From Acidobacteriota bacterium (GTDB lineage: Bacteria > Acidobacteriota > Terriglobia > Acidiferrales > UBA7541), in contig JABCZG010000017.1 in assembly GCA_013289835.1 (NCBI GenBank), positions 44,302-108,301 on the forward strand: DNA of 64,000 nucleotides, read 5' to 3'. Positions 8,746-17,067 of the stretch are shown here, in pieces; positions within the stretch are counted from its first letter, which is position 1; every line of letters starts with the position of its first letter. Position numbers and translations under genes: made by a program. The notes under the pieces are model-generated. The model ran no database searches, had not been told where the DNA came from, and saw only the letters and a program-made list of their open reading frames with translations.

Positions 8746-9474
8746 GTGCCCGCTCAGCCAAAGCTCAGCAATCTCTGCGTCGTCTTGGTCGCCACGCGAA
8801 ATCCCCTTAACATCGGCGCCGCCGCTCGCGCCATGAGCAACTTCGGCTTCTCCCAACTCCGCGTCGTCAACCCTTACGAACTCGCCTTCCGCGAAGCCCG
8901 CTCGGCCGTCGGCGCATCCAAGCTTCTCGCCGACGCCAAAGAATTCCAGAGCGTCGCCGATGCCGTCGCCGATTGCACGCTCGTGGTCGGCACCACCGCC
9001 GTCGGCCGCCGCGCCTTGCAGCATCCTCTTCGCCGCCTCGAGCCCGGAGCCCGCCTCATCCGCCGCGAACTCCTCTCCGCTCGCGTCGCTCTTCTCTTCG
9101 GTTCGGAAAAAGTCGGCCTCTCCAACGAAGACCTCAGCCACTGCCACTGGCTCATGCGCATTCCCACTCGCGAAGAGCATCGCTCCCTCAACCTGGGTCA
9201 AGCCGTCGCCATCTGCCTCTACGAATTCATCCGCGATTCCAAGCCTCCGCGCCAACCCCACAAAGAAAAGCCGGCCACCGCAAAAGATCGCGAGCGCATC
9301 ACCGAAGTCTTGCTCGAAGCCCTCCGTGCCAGCGGCTACCTAAGTCCCCACCCCTCCGCCATCGCCGACGAAAAAGTCCGCCGCCTCATCCGCCGCCTGA
9401 ACATCTCCGCCAAGGACGCCGCCATTTTCCCCGGAATGTTGCGCCAAATCGTGTGGAAGCTCCAGCCGCACTAA
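8746..9474 (+). CDS. SpoU/TrmJ-family RNA 2'-O-methyltransferase
   Basis: A 242-aa SPOUT-class methyltransferase that uses SAM to methylate ribose 2'-OH in tRNA or rRNA. Motif 1 is NPLNIGAAARAMSNFGF; motif 2 is ALLFGSEKVGLSNEDL; motif 3, in the trefoil knot, is SLNLGQAVAICLYE. The extra C-terminal helical tail resembles TrmJ (Cm32/Um32 of tRNA), which is a reasonable but unproven specific label. The GTG at 8746 is preferred because the open frame upstream runs through the previous gene. Confidence 0.88.
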   Translation: MPAQPKLSNLCVVLVATRNPLNIGAAARAMSNFGFSQLRVVNPYELAFREARSAVGASKLLADAKEFQSVADAVADCTLVVGTTAVGRRALQHPLRRLEPGARLIRRELLSARVALLFGSEKVGLSNEDLSHCHWLMRIPTREEHRSLNLGQAVAICLYEFIRDSKPPRQPHKEKPATAKDRERITEVLLEALRASGYLSPHPSAIADEKVRRLIRRLNISAKDAAIFPGMLRQIVWKLQPH

Positions 9475-9525
9475 ATCCAACCCAAACAACCCGGCCCGCG
9501 CTCTGGTATGATTGGTCTGGGACCC

Positions 9526-10146
9526 ATGCGGCCTGATCGCATTCCGCTGTTTCCTCTGAACGTCGTTCTTCTCCCCGGCGCTGAGCTTCCCTTGCACATT
9601 TTCGAACCGCGCTACCGCCAGATGGTGAAAGACTGCCTCGAAGACAATTCTGAATTCGGCATGCTTCTCGCTCTTCCGAACGGTGTCGCGCGCGTTGGTT
9701 GTACCGCCGAAATCGTGGACGTCGTAAAGCGCTACGACGACGGCCGCATGGACATCCTCACGACAGGCCGTTCGCCATTCCGCGCTGTGCATTTATTCAC
9801 AGAAAACCCCGTGCTGGTAGGCCAAGTCGATTATCTCGAAGACCGTGAAGTCCCCGCCGATGCACGCGTCCGGCGTGAGCTTGTGGAATTGTTCGAAGCC
9901 TGCCACACACTCATCTTCGACGACTATCCGAAGCACCTCGACTGCGCCTCCGCCGATGGGCTCTCGTATGTCGTTGCAGCCACGCTGCCGATGGAACTAC
10001 TCTGGAAACAGCAAATTCTCGAGTTGCGCACTGAATCGGATCGTCAGGAGCGCCTCGTGGCGTACCTTCGCGAATGGGCCCCGCATCTACAGAAAGCAGA
10101 TGCCATGCGTCAGCGGGCCGGCGGTAACGGACACGGGTTGAATTAG
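9526..10146 (+). CDS. LON-domain (Lon N-terminal-like) protein
   Basis: The 206-aa product begins RIPLFPLNVVLLPGAELPLHIFEPRY, the signature of the Lon protease substrate-binding N domain, without any ATPase or peptidase domain. Stand-alone LON proteins are common, and their function is poorly defined. The Met at 9526 is chosen. An ATG at 9508 would also work, but it lies inside TATGAT (9507-9512), which looks like a -10 element. The C-terminus is helical, with an Arg/Glu-rich stretch. Confidence 0.85.
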   Translation: MRPDRIPLFPLNVVLLPGAELPLHIFEPRYRQMVKDCLEDNSEFGMLLALPNGVARVGCTAEIVDVVKRYDDGRMDILTTGRSPFRAVHLFTENPVLVGQVDYLEDREVPADARVRRELVELFEACHTLIFDDYPKHLDCASADGLSYVVAATLPMELLWKQQILELRTESDRQERLVAYLREWAPHLQKADAMRQRAGGNGHGLN

Positions 10147-10192
10147 TGGTGTGAGGCGATTCGGCCAAGCCGGATCGCGGAACGGGAACCTA

Positions 10193-11710
10193 ATGACGGC
10201 CAGCACCTCCATGCAATCCTCGGGACATTCCAAGCCGCGCACCATCGGCGAGCTCAAACGCATTCCCGATTTTGATCCTCGCGGCGCCTCGCGCTCCGTC
10301 AAGGATGAAATCCGCCGCAATCTCTTGCGCGCCGTCGAAAAAAACGAAATTTTGTTCCCCGGCGTTCACGGCTACGAAGACACCGTCATTCCTCAGATCG
10401 TCAACGCCCTGCTGTCGCGCCACAATTTCATCTTGCTCGGCCTTCGCGGCCAAGCCAAAAGCCGTATCCTGCGCGGCCTCATCAACCTGCTCGATCCAGA
10501 AATGCCAGTCGTGGCCGGTTGCGAAATCAACGACGATCCCTTGAATCCCATCTGCCGCGCCTGCCGCGAAAAAATCGCCGCCGAAGGTGATAACACGCCC
10601 ATTGCCTGGATGCCCCGCGAAAACCGTTTCGTCGAAAAACTCGCCACTCCCGATGTCACCATGGCCGACATCATCGGCGATGTGGATCCCATCCGCGCCG
10701 CCCGCGGCGGCCGCGATCTCTCCGACGAGCTCACCATCCACTACGGCCTGCTCCCGCGCGCCAATCGCGGCATATTCGCCATCAACGAACTCCCCGACCT
10801 CGCCGGAAAAATTCAAGTCGGCCTATTCAACATTATGCAAGAAGGCGACATCCAGATTAAGGGCTATCCTCTGCGTCTTCCTCTTGACGTCCTTCTGGTC
10901 TTCACCGCCAACCCCGAGGACTACACCGCGCGCGGAAAAATCATCACGCCTCTCAAAGACCGCATCGGCGCCGAAATTCGTACCCATTACCCATCAACTG
11001 TCGACGAGGGCATGGCCATCACCGCCCAGGAAGCCTGGGTCGGCCGCGACTCCGGCAAGAAAATCGACGTCCCACCCTATCTTCGCCAAGTTGTCGAAGA
11101 GATTGCCTTCCAGGCTCGCGAGGACAAACGCGTGGACCGCCGCTCCGGCGTCAGCCAGCGCCTTCCCATCACCACGCTCGAAAGCCTGGTCAGCAGCGCC
11201 GAGCAGCGCGCCGCGCGCACCGGCGAGAAAAATGTCGTCGCCCGCGTCGCCGACGTCTACGCCGCCCTCCCGGCCATCACCGGAAAAATGGAGCTCGAAT
11301 ACGAAGGCGAACTCAAAGGCGCCGACACCATCGCTCGCGAACTCATTCGCACCGCTGTTGGTCGCGTCTTCAGCAAACATTTCCCCGGCGTGGATTTCCA
11401 GCCTGTCATTCAATGGTTCGAACTCGGCGGCGAATTGAAGCTCCCCGAATTGGCCACCACTCAGGAGCGCCACCAGCAACTCTCGAAAATCCAAGGCTTA
11501 ATGGACCACGTTGGTAAACTCGGCGTCGAAAACCGCAAAGACCCCGGCACCGCCGCAGCCGCCGCCGAAATGATCCTAGAGGGCCTATGGGCCCACCGCC
11601 GCATCGGCCGCAGCGAAGAACGCGGCTACTACGCCGAAAAGCCCAAACAACCCGACCCACGCGACCCCCGCGAATCGCAAAACCGCGGCCCCCGCCGCCA
11701 ATTCAACTAA
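10193..11710 (+). CDS. MoxR/Mg-chelatase-like AAA+ ATPase
   Basis: A 505-aa ATPase related to magnesium chelatase subunit I and MoxR proteins. Walker A is GLRGQAKS (about 83-90). An insert has four cysteines spaced like a metal site (GCEIN..PICRACREK). GIFAINELPDL and LLVFTANPEDYTARG correspond to the Walker B/pre-sensor region. It is followed about 290 bp later by a gene for a von Willebrand A protein; AAA plus VWA partners often act together, as in BchI/BchD and MoxR systems. ATG 10193 has GGAACGGGAA upstream; a GTG at 10151 would add 14 residues. Confidence 0.87.
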   Translation: MTASTSMQSSGHSKPRTIGELKRIPDFDPRGASRSVKDEIRRNLLRAVEKNEILFPGVHGYEDTVIPQIVNALLSRHNFILLGLRGQAKSRILRGLINLLDPEMPVVAGCEINDDPLNPICRACREKIAAEGDNTPIAWMPRENRFVEKLATPDVTMADIIGDVDPIRAARGGRDLSDELTIHYGLLPRANRGIFAINELPDLAGKIQVGLFNIMQEGDIQIKGYPLRLPLDVLLVFTANPEDYTARGKIITPLKDRIGAEIRTHYPSTVDEGMAITAQEAWVGRDSGKKIDVPPYLRQVVEEIAFQAREDKRVDRRSGVSQRLPITTLESLVSSAEQRAARTGEKNVVARVADVYAALPAITGKMELEYEGELKGADTIARELIRTAVGRVFSKHFPGVDFQPVIQWFELGGELKLPELATTQERHQQLSKIQGLMDHVGKLGVENRKDPGTAAAAAEMILEGLWAHRRIGRSEERGYYAEKPKQPDPRDPRESQNRGPRRQFN

Positions 11711-11740
11711 TGTCCCCAAAGTCCACGCGCGCGCACCATC

Positions 11741-11779
11741 TGGAGTGCGGGAGCCCAGCTCCCGCTTTTGCAGCTCCAC
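11741..11779. repeat. Dispersed repeat family A, copy 1 (hairpin)
   Basis: A perfect hairpin GCGGGAGC-CCA-GCTCCCGC occupies 11747-11765. The 32 bases 11741-11772 are identical to 13281-13312 on the other side of the VWA gene. It is intergenic, GC-rich and REP-like. Confidence 0.8.
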
Positions 11780-11826
11780 CGACACTCGACTCCGTCGCCG
11801 CGGCCGACTCGCAACCAATCCAATTC

Positions 11827-11856
11827 CTTGTAGGGGCGCAGCACCGCTGCGCCCTT
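11827..11856. repeat. Dispersed repeat family B, copy 1 (hairpin)
   Basis: The core TTGTAGGGGCGCAGCACCGC can form a 9-bp stem, GGGCGCAGC with GCTGCGCCC around an ACC loop. A second copy with one stem mismatch is at 15565-15593. Confidence 0.75.
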
Positions 11857-11918
11857 CTTTGCCGCCAGCTCTTCGTAGACGTAATCAAACGCGCATCTCG
11901 ATCAAGGCCGCGCTCCTC

Positions 11919-11950
11919 CACCAGTCACCAGTCACGAGTCACCAGTCACG
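11919..11950. repeat. Short heptamer tandem repeat
   Basis: Four units of CACCAGT (one reads CACGAGT) run from 11919 to 11946, followed by a partial unit and a short CAACCTT repeat. It lies just upstream of the VWA gene. The function is unknown. Confidence 0.7.
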
Positions 11951-11999
11951 CACCATGCAACCTTCAACCTTCAACTTTGAGCAACCCAAGGCCCCGCCC

Positions 12000-13277
12000 A
12001 TGAAATTCATCCGCTACGGCAAATACACCGGCGAACCCGCCGACGCCATCGACCTCGAAGAACTCATCAAGCGCCTCGGCGACTTCTTCCTGCAAAGCGG
12101 CTTCGAATCCCAATACTACGGCGCTTCCCAAATGGACACCGAGCGCTCCATGGAAGCCCTGCGCGAAGCCATCCTCCGCGCCCTCCAGGAAGGCGACCTC
12201 CTCCCCGAAAACGCCATGACCGACGAGCTTCGTGAAATGTTGAACGACCCCAACGCCATGAACAGCCAGGCCATCAAGGATCTCCTAGACAAACTCACCG
12301 AGCGCCTCGCCAATGAAGGCTTCATCAATCCCCAGCAGCCCCCGCAAGTCACTCCGCCCCCGCAAACCTCCGCGCGCGGCCAGCTCGGCCAGCCCCACGA
12401 ACGTCAGCCCGAAGCGCGCTTCGAAATCACTGACAAAACGATCGATTTTCTAGGATTCAAAACGCTTCAGGACTTACTAGGCTCACTCGGCCGGAGCAGC
12501 TTCGGCCGCCACGACACTCGCGACCTCTCCACCGGCGTCGAATCCGGCGGCGTCTCCCGCCCCTACGAATTCGGCGACACGCTCAACATGGACATCAGCG
12601 CCACGCTCTTCAACGCCGTCCGCCGCGAAGGCGCAAAAGTCCCCATCGAAATGACCTATTCCGACCTCATGGTCCATCAGTGCGAATACCACAGCTCCTG
12701 CGCCACCGTCGTCCTTCTCGATTGCAGCCACAGCATGATTCTTTACGGCGAGGACCGCTTCACGCCCGCCAAGCGCGTCGCCATGGCCCTCTCCCATCTC
12801 ATTCGAACGCAATATCCCGGCGACACTCTCAGTCTCGTCCTCTTCCACGACTCCGCCGAGGAAGTCCCCCTCAGCGAACTCGCCCGCGTCCAGGTCGGCC
12901 CCTACTACACCAACACGCGCGAAGGCCTCCGCATGGCCCAGCGCATCCTCCTCCGCCAGAAAAAAGACATGCGCCAAATCATCATGATCACCGACGGCAA
13001 GCCTTCCGCGCTCACTCTCGAAGACGGCCGCATCTACAAAAACGCTTTCGGCCTCGATCCCTTCGTCGTCGGCCAAACCCTCGAAGAAGTCAACAAATGC
13101 AAACGCGCCGGCATCATGATCAACACCTTCATGCTCGCCAGCGATTATTCCCTCGTCCACTTCGTCCAGAAAATCACCGAAATGTGCCGCGGCAAAGCCT
13201 ATTTCACCACTCCCTACACCCTAGGCCAATACCTCCTAATGGATTACATGCAGCGCAAAACCAAACAAATCCACTAA
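12000..13277 (+). CDS. von Willebrand factor A domain protein
   Basis: The 425-aa product has a helical N-terminal half and a C-terminal VWA domain with the metal-ion (MIDAS) motif DCSHS (Asp241, Ser243, Ser245), the conserved TDGKPSA strand and a Rossmann-like VWA fold. It probably works with the AAA+ ATPase encoded just upstream, as VWA/AAA chelatase-like pairs do; the target is unknown. ATG 12000 precedes [10 protein letters not shown], which looks like the true start, although the frame is open much further upstream through repeats. It is flanked on both sides by identical family A repeats. Confidence 0.85.
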   Translation: MKFIRYGKYTGEPADAIDLEELIKRLGDFFLQSGFESQYYGASQMDTERSMEALREAILRALQEGDLLPENAMTDELREMLNDPNAMNSQAIKDLLDKLTERLANEGFINPQQPPQVTPPPQTSARGQLGQPHERQPEARFEITDKTIDFLGFKTLQDLLGSLGRSSFGRHDTRDLSTGVESGGVSRPYEFGDTLNMDISATLFNAVRREGAKVPIEMTYSDLMVHQCEYHSSCATVVLLDCSHSMILYGEDRFTPAKRVAMALSHLIRTQYPGDTLSLVLFHDSAEEVPLSELARVQVGPYYTNTREGLRMAQRILLRQKKDMRQIIMITDGKPSALTLEDGRIYKNAFGLDPFVVGQTLEEVNKCKRAGIMINTFMLASDYSLVHFVQKITEMCRGKAYFTTPYTLGQYLLMDYMQRKTKQIH

Positions 13278-13280
13278 CCA

Positions 13281-13320
13281 TGGAGTGCGGGAGCCCAGCT
13301 CCCGCTTTTGCAAACTCCAC
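13281..13320. repeat. Dispersed repeat family A, copy 2 (hairpin)
   Basis: Identical to 11741-11772 over 32 bases. The stem is at 13287-13305, immediately after the VWA stop codon, so it could also act as a transcript-end hairpin. It is followed by CTCTGTG/CTCCGTG-rich low-complexity sequence (13370-13411). Confidence 0.8.
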
Positions 13321-13480
13321 AGCACCTCCATCCATGTCGTTGCCCATAATTTCGAATCGAGCAGTCTTGTCTTCCTCCGTGCCCTCTGTGACCTCCGTGC
13401 ACTCTGTGTAAAATCCTTCTTTTGATTTCCCCCCCCGCGCATTTTCCCACCCCAACAAACCTGCTACCATTCTTCCTCTT

Positions 13481-14860
13481 ATGCCCCTCCAACGTTGCGT
13501 CACCTGCGGCAAAAACTTCGACCCCGCGTCCTCCGCCGCCCCCTATTCCCTCAACTGCCCCTCCTGCGATCAAGACCGCGCCCAAGCCATCCGCGCCTCC
13601 TTACCCCCGCAACCCGTCGCTCCTCCCCCAACCGCCTTCCCCCTCACCATCGCCCTTATCGCCGCCTGCGCCCTCGTCTTCCGCGCTATGGTTTTAAGCG
13701 GAGCTTCGGCATTCAACCCCACTCCCGACCAAGCCATCAAATTTGGCGCCGACGTCGGTTTTCTCACCCTCAACGGCCAATGGTGGCGCCTCGTTACCAG
13801 CATGTTCGTCCACTTCGGCATCATCCATATCGGCCTCAATATGTGGTGCCTCTGGAACCTCGGCCGCGCCGCCGAGCAACTCCTCGGTCGTTTCTCCTAC
13901 CTCCTCGCCTATTTCGTCAGCGGCATCTTCGGCAGCATCGCCAGCGTCTACTGGCATCCGCAAGGCGTCGGGGCCGGCGCCTCCGGCGCCATCTTCGGCA
14001 TGGCCGGCGTCCTGGTTTCTTTTGTCTATTTGAAAAAAACTCCCGCCCACCTTCGTCCCAACAGCAACATGCTCGGCAGCCTCGGCACCTTCATCGCCTA
14101 CAATTTGATCTTCGGCGCCGCCATCCCCGGCATCAGCAACGCCGCCCACATCGGCGGCCTCGTCATGGGCCTAGCTGTCGGCGCGCTTCTCCCCAACGCC
14201 GCAGCCCCCGAATCCGCGCGCCGCGCTCGCCTCTCCTTCGTTACCGTCATCTCCGTGATCGTTCTCGCCGCCTCCGCCTTCGCCGCCAAACAACTCCGCG
14301 CCGGTGTCACCGACCTCTCCAGCATCCAGGACCTGCTCAAGACCGGAAAAACCGACGAAGCCCTGGCCCAATTGGAAAAATTGACCGCGCGCCAGCCAGA
14401 CTTCGCCCCCGCGCAGTCCATGCTCGCCTCTGTGTATTTTGGAAAAAGCCGCTACCCCGAAGCCCTCGCCGCCATGCAGAAAGCCTACGCCGCCGATCCG
14501 ACCAACATTTCCTATCAGCAAAAACTCGGCAGCGCCTACCTAAATCTCGGCGAATACGATCAGGCCATCACGTTCTTCCAGAAGCTCATCACGCAAAATC
14601 CAAAGGATTCCCGCGCCTATCTCGGCCTCGGCTCCGCCTACATGTCCCTCAAACAATACGACGCCGCCATCGCCCCATTCCGCCAAGCCGCCACTCTCGA
14701 CACCAAGTCCGCCCTTCCTCTCCACGCCCTCGGCCAAGCCCAGCTTCGCTCCGCCCAATACGCCGACGCCCAGCAAACCTATCGCCGCCTCCTAGCCCAA
14801 TTCCCCAACGACACCCAAGCCCAAGCCGCCCTCGCCTACGCCACCAGCCATCTCCGCTAG
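13481..14860 (+). CDS. Rhomboid-family intramembrane serine protease with zinc ribbon and TPR tail
   Basis: A three-part 459-aa protein. The N-terminus has a two-CxxC zinc ribbon (C6, C9, C26, C29). The six-helix rhomboid core contains HFGIIHIGLNM (Asn120), the catalytic Ser169 in GAGASGAIFG and His223 in NAAHIGG. A last membrane helix near 240-260 is followed by at least four TPR repeats (about 275-455) with alternating A/Y/G signatures. The TPR region would follow the final helix; which side of the membrane it faces is uncertain. Catalytic residues are intact, so protease activity is expected. Substrates are unknown. Confidence 0.9.
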   Translation: MPLQRCVTCGKNFDPASSAAPYSLNCPSCDQDRAQAIRASLPPQPVAPPPTAFPLTIALIAACALVFRAMVLSGASAFNPTPDQAIKFGADVGFLTLNGQWWRLVTSMFVHFGIIHIGLNMWCLWNLGRAAEQLLGRFSYLLAYFVSGIFGSIASVYWHPQGVGAGASGAIFGMAGVLVSFVYLKKTPAHLRPNSNMLGSLGTFIAYNLIFGAAIPGISNAAHIGGLVMGLAVGALLPNAAAPESARRARLSFVTVISVIVLAASAFAAKQLRAGVTDLSSIQDLLKTGKTDEALAQLEKLTARQPDFAPAQSMLASVYFGKSRYPEALAAMQKAYAADPTNISYQQKLGSAYLNLGEYDQAITFFQKLITQNPKDSRAYLGLGSAYMSLKQYDAAIAPFRQAATLDTKSALPLHALGQAQLRSAQYADAQQTYRRLLAQFPNDTQAQAALAYATSHLR

Positions 14861-14904
14861 CAGCGCCTTTCACCGCGCTTCATGCACTTCAAAGTCCGTA
14901 CTGC

Positions 14905-14931
14905 TTGACATATAACGAATAACAGTATACT
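14905..14931 (+). promoter_or_regulatory. Putative higBA promoter/operator
   Basis: Consensus TTGACA (14905-14910) and TATACT (14926-14931) are separated by 15 bp. The small palindrome AGTATACT overlaps the -10 element and could be the binding site for the HigA repressor. The GTG start follows at 14940. Confidence 0.5.
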
Positions 14932-14939
14932 TTGAGAGT

Positions 14940-15218
14940 GTGATTCGGTCGTTCCGCTGCGCCGACACCGAGCGTCTCTTCCGCCGGGAATCCGTCCGCC
15001 GGTTCAGGGCCATCGAACGCCAGGCCCTTCGGAAACTGGACATGCTGGACGCCGCTCCCGATATTCGAACGCTCGCGTCCTTGCCAGGAAATCGATTTGA
15101 GCCGTTGAGAGGCGATCGAAGGGGGCAGTACAGCATCCGCATCAACGAGCAATGGCGCATTTGTTTTGCGTGGCGCGATGGCGACGCCCATGAAGTTGAA
15201 ATCGTGGACTACCACTAG
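14940..15218 (+). CDS. higB: HigB/RelE-type toxin, plasmid-maintenance killer family
   Basis: A 92-aa RelE-superfamily protein resembling HigB toxins, which cleave mRNA on the ribosome. Recognisable parts are MIRSFRCADTERLF at the start, LASLPGNRFEPLRGDRRGQYSIRI in the middle, and the terminal strand WRICFAWRDGDAHEVEIVDYH. It starts at GTG 14940 and is followed 9 bp later by its antitoxin gene; toxin before antitoxin is the usual higBA order. Confidence 0.9.
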   Translation: MIRSFRCADTERLFRRESVRRFRAIERQALRKLDMLDAAPDIRTLASLPGNRFEPLRGDRRGQYSIRINEQWRICFAWRDGDAHEVEIVDYH

Positions 15219-15227
15219 GAGAGATCT

Positions 15228-15533
15228 TTGGCAAAGAAACTAAAGCCCGTGCATCCCGGGGAGATTCTTCGCGAAGAATTCATGGCCCCGTTGGGGTTGA
15301 GCATGAACAAAGTGGCCATGGCTCTGCGCGTCCCCGTCACTCGCATCGCCGATATCGTCAACCGCCGCCGCGGTATCACCGCCGACACCGCGCTGCGATT
15401 CGCCCGTTACTTCAACAACGCTCCAGCTTTCTGGATGAATCTCCAAACCCGTTACGATCTCGAAGTCGCCGAAGATGAACTCGCCCTCCAAGTCGCCCGC
15501 GACGTCCAGCCCCTCGAAACTTCGACCACATGA
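15228..15533 (+). CDS. higA: HigA antitoxin, XRE-type helix-turn-helix
   Basis: A 101-aa antitoxin that should bind HigB and repress the operon. The N-terminal VHPGEILREEFMAPLGLS and ADIVNRRRGITADTALRFARYF are characteristic of HigA. TTG at 15228 is an unusual start but is well supported by AGGAG at 15217-15221 and by residue conservation from the first codons. A TTG start may help keep antitoxin levels limited; that is inference. Confidence 0.92.
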   Translation: MAKKLKPVHPGEILREEFMAPLGLSMNKVAMALRVPVTRIADIVNRRRGITADTALRFARYFNNAPAFWMNLQTRYDLEVAEDELALQVARDVQPLETSTT

Positions 15534-15564
15534 CAATTGCCAGCTACATCCTAGGCGCAATAGC

Positions 15565-15593
15565 TTTGTAGGGGCGGAGCATCGCTGCGCCCT
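15565..15593. repeat. Dispersed repeat family B, copy 2
   Basis: TTTGTAGGGGCGGAGCATCG followed by CTGCGCCCT matches the core at 11827-11856, with one mismatch in the stem. It is intergenic, just after higA. Confidence 0.7.
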
Positions 15594-15618
15594 CCGATCC
15601 GCTCGGCGCGAACGAGCC

Positions 15619-15797
15619 CTACGAATGCTCATCCCCCGAGCAGCACGCCCCACCCTTCGTCTTCGCCGGCTCCACATACTCCGCATTCGCGTCCACGCGA
15701 TACCCCGCGTCATATTTATCGTGGTGCCGCACCCACGCCATCCCATGCTTCAACCCTTCTTCATCCCGTCCCTTCGGCGTCAGGTCCAGCCAGTTGC
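15619..15797 (-). pseudogene. Displaced C-terminal end of the DUF899 gene (other frame)
   Basis: In a different leftward frame from the main DUF899 coding region, the sequence reads NWLDLTPKGRDEEGLKHG, then AWVRHHDKYDAGYRVDAN, ending GGACCSGDEHS with a stop at 15619-15621. This is the conserved end of DUF899 proteins. The main frame ends early at 15780, so a small deletion (probably four bases near 15795-15800, in GGGGCAACTGG) appears to have split the gene. A sequencing error is the alternative. Confidence 0.75.
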
Positions 15798-16421
15798 CCC
15801 AATTAAGATATCCAGTCCGCGCGAGTAGCTCGAATAGGTATGGAAAATGTTACCGGCCTCATCCTTGTAAAATACGCTCGTCCCCGGCCGTTCCTCGCTC
15901 GGAAATTTCTGCATCGTATAGTTGTAGTAGACCTCGCCTTTCTCGAGCTCCGCCTTGCTCATCGACACCTGATAGTCGTAATTGAACTCGCTCCCATTCG
16001 ACGAAAACCACGGGAACTTCCACCCCATCCGCTTCTTGAACGCCTCAATCTGCGCCAGCGGCGCGCGCGAAACCACCACCAGCCGCACGTCCCGCGCCGC
16101 CAAATGCACCAAGCTCCCATCTATATGATCCGAAATGAACGAGCAGCTCGGGCACCCTTCCTTCCAGTCCGGCCCCAGCATGAAGTGATACACAATCAGC
16201 TGGCTTCGCCCGCCGAATAAATCCCTTAGCGTCTGCTTGCCGCTCGGTCCTTCAAACACGTATGCCTTCTCCACCTTCTCCCAAGGCATTTCGCGCCGCT
16301 GCCGGCTCACTTCATCCCGCAGCCGCGTAAACTCCTTCTCCTTCTTCAACAACTCCTTGCGCGCCGCCAGCCATTCTGCCGGCGACAACACCTTCGAATG
16401 CTCCATCGCTCTCGTTGCCAT
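15780..16421 (-). CDS. DUF899 (thioredoxin-like) protein, C-terminally frameshifted
   Basis: The 213-aa product belongs to the DUF899 family of thioredoxin-fold proteins. It has LSPAEWLAARKELLKKEKE, the strand LIVYHFMLGPDWKEGCPSCS with a CxxC-like pair, and WFSSNGSEFNYDY. The usual family end (DLTPKGRDE...HDKY) is found in the next frame at 15619-15797, so this copy is frameshifted and shortened by about 55 residues. The start at 16421 has AGGAGA eight bases upstream. It is the last gene of the leftward ArsR cluster. Activity of the truncated form is uncertain. Confidence 0.8.
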   Translation of the reverse strand: MATRAMEHSKVLSPAEWLAARKELLKKEKEFTRLRDEVSRQRREMPWEKVEKAYVFEGPSGKQTLRDLFGGRSQLIVYHFMLGPDWKEGCPSCSFISDHIDGSLVHLAARDVRLVVVSRAPLAQIEAFKKRMGWKFPWFSSNGSEFNYDYQVSMSKAELEKGEVYYNYTMQKFPSEERPGTSVFYKDEAGNIFHTYSSYSRGLDILIGATGWT

Positions 16422-16590
16422 ATCCATTTCTCCTCTCTTAAATCTCCACTTTCGGAGAAACCAACGACCCTGGAATTGCACAGAACATCTTGAATTTCGC
16501 GAATGCGGAGGCCACGGCGCCCCTCGTCCAAACAGGCCCCCGCATTCACTGCCCGTTCATTGACTCTAGACTCCGCCGCACTCTCCGGCT

Positions 16591-17067
16591 CTAGCTCGCA
16601 GCGGCTTGCGCCTTGGGCGCTTGCGCTGCTTGTCGCATTTGCGCCATGACCTTGCGGATCGCTTCGTTGGAACCGGGGCTGCGCTTCTCCCGCCACGCTT
16701 CCAGCCGGCCGCAGTGTTTTTCCAGGTTGGCAAGGAAGTTGGGGCTACTGAACATCGCCCGCCACGCCCCGATCACCGGCTTCACCTGCTCCCACACCAC
16801 CCACTGTTCCCCGTTGCTCTCGAAGAAAAACTCTTCCTCGATCAACCCGCGGTTCACAATGCTCGCCACCATCTCCCAATAACCGAGCACCATGCGCATA
16901 TACGTGCTCCCCTGGCTCCCCGGAGGACACACGCGCAGCAAATCCTCCTCGGTTTTCACGTGGAAGTTGGCCGCAAACCAATCCCGCGCATCTCTCAACT
17001 TTGCCTCGCGCCTCTCCTCGAACAACCGCAACATCAAATTGACTTGCTCGTTCGTTACTTCGCCCAT
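16591..17067 (-). CDS. Conserved hypothetical protein, 158 aa
   Basis: Not recognised as a named family. The protein is helical and soluble, with no signal peptide. Notable parts are RMVLGYWEMVASIVNRGLI and FESNGEQWVVWEQVKPVIG, which could form a compact helical bundle; the tail is Ala/Gln-rich. It has AAAGGAG upstream and starts inside the last codons of the 52-aa gene, so it is probably translated as part of the ArsR-SRPBCC-DUF899 operon. Confidence 0.75.
   Translation of the reverse strand: MGEVTNEQVNLMLRLFEERREAKLRDARDWFAANFHVKTEEDLLRVCPPGSQGSTYMRMVLGYWEMVASIVNRGLIEEEFFFESNGEQWVVWEQVKPVIGAWRAMFSSPNFLANLEKHCGRLEAWREKRSPGSNEAIRKVMAQMRQAAQAPKAQAAAS

Noticed and set aside
13495..14922. 475-codon Arg/Pro-rich frame overlapping the rhomboid gene
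   Set aside because: Same strand, shifted frame, with composition typical of a shadow; the rhomboid catalytic motifs are in the other frame.
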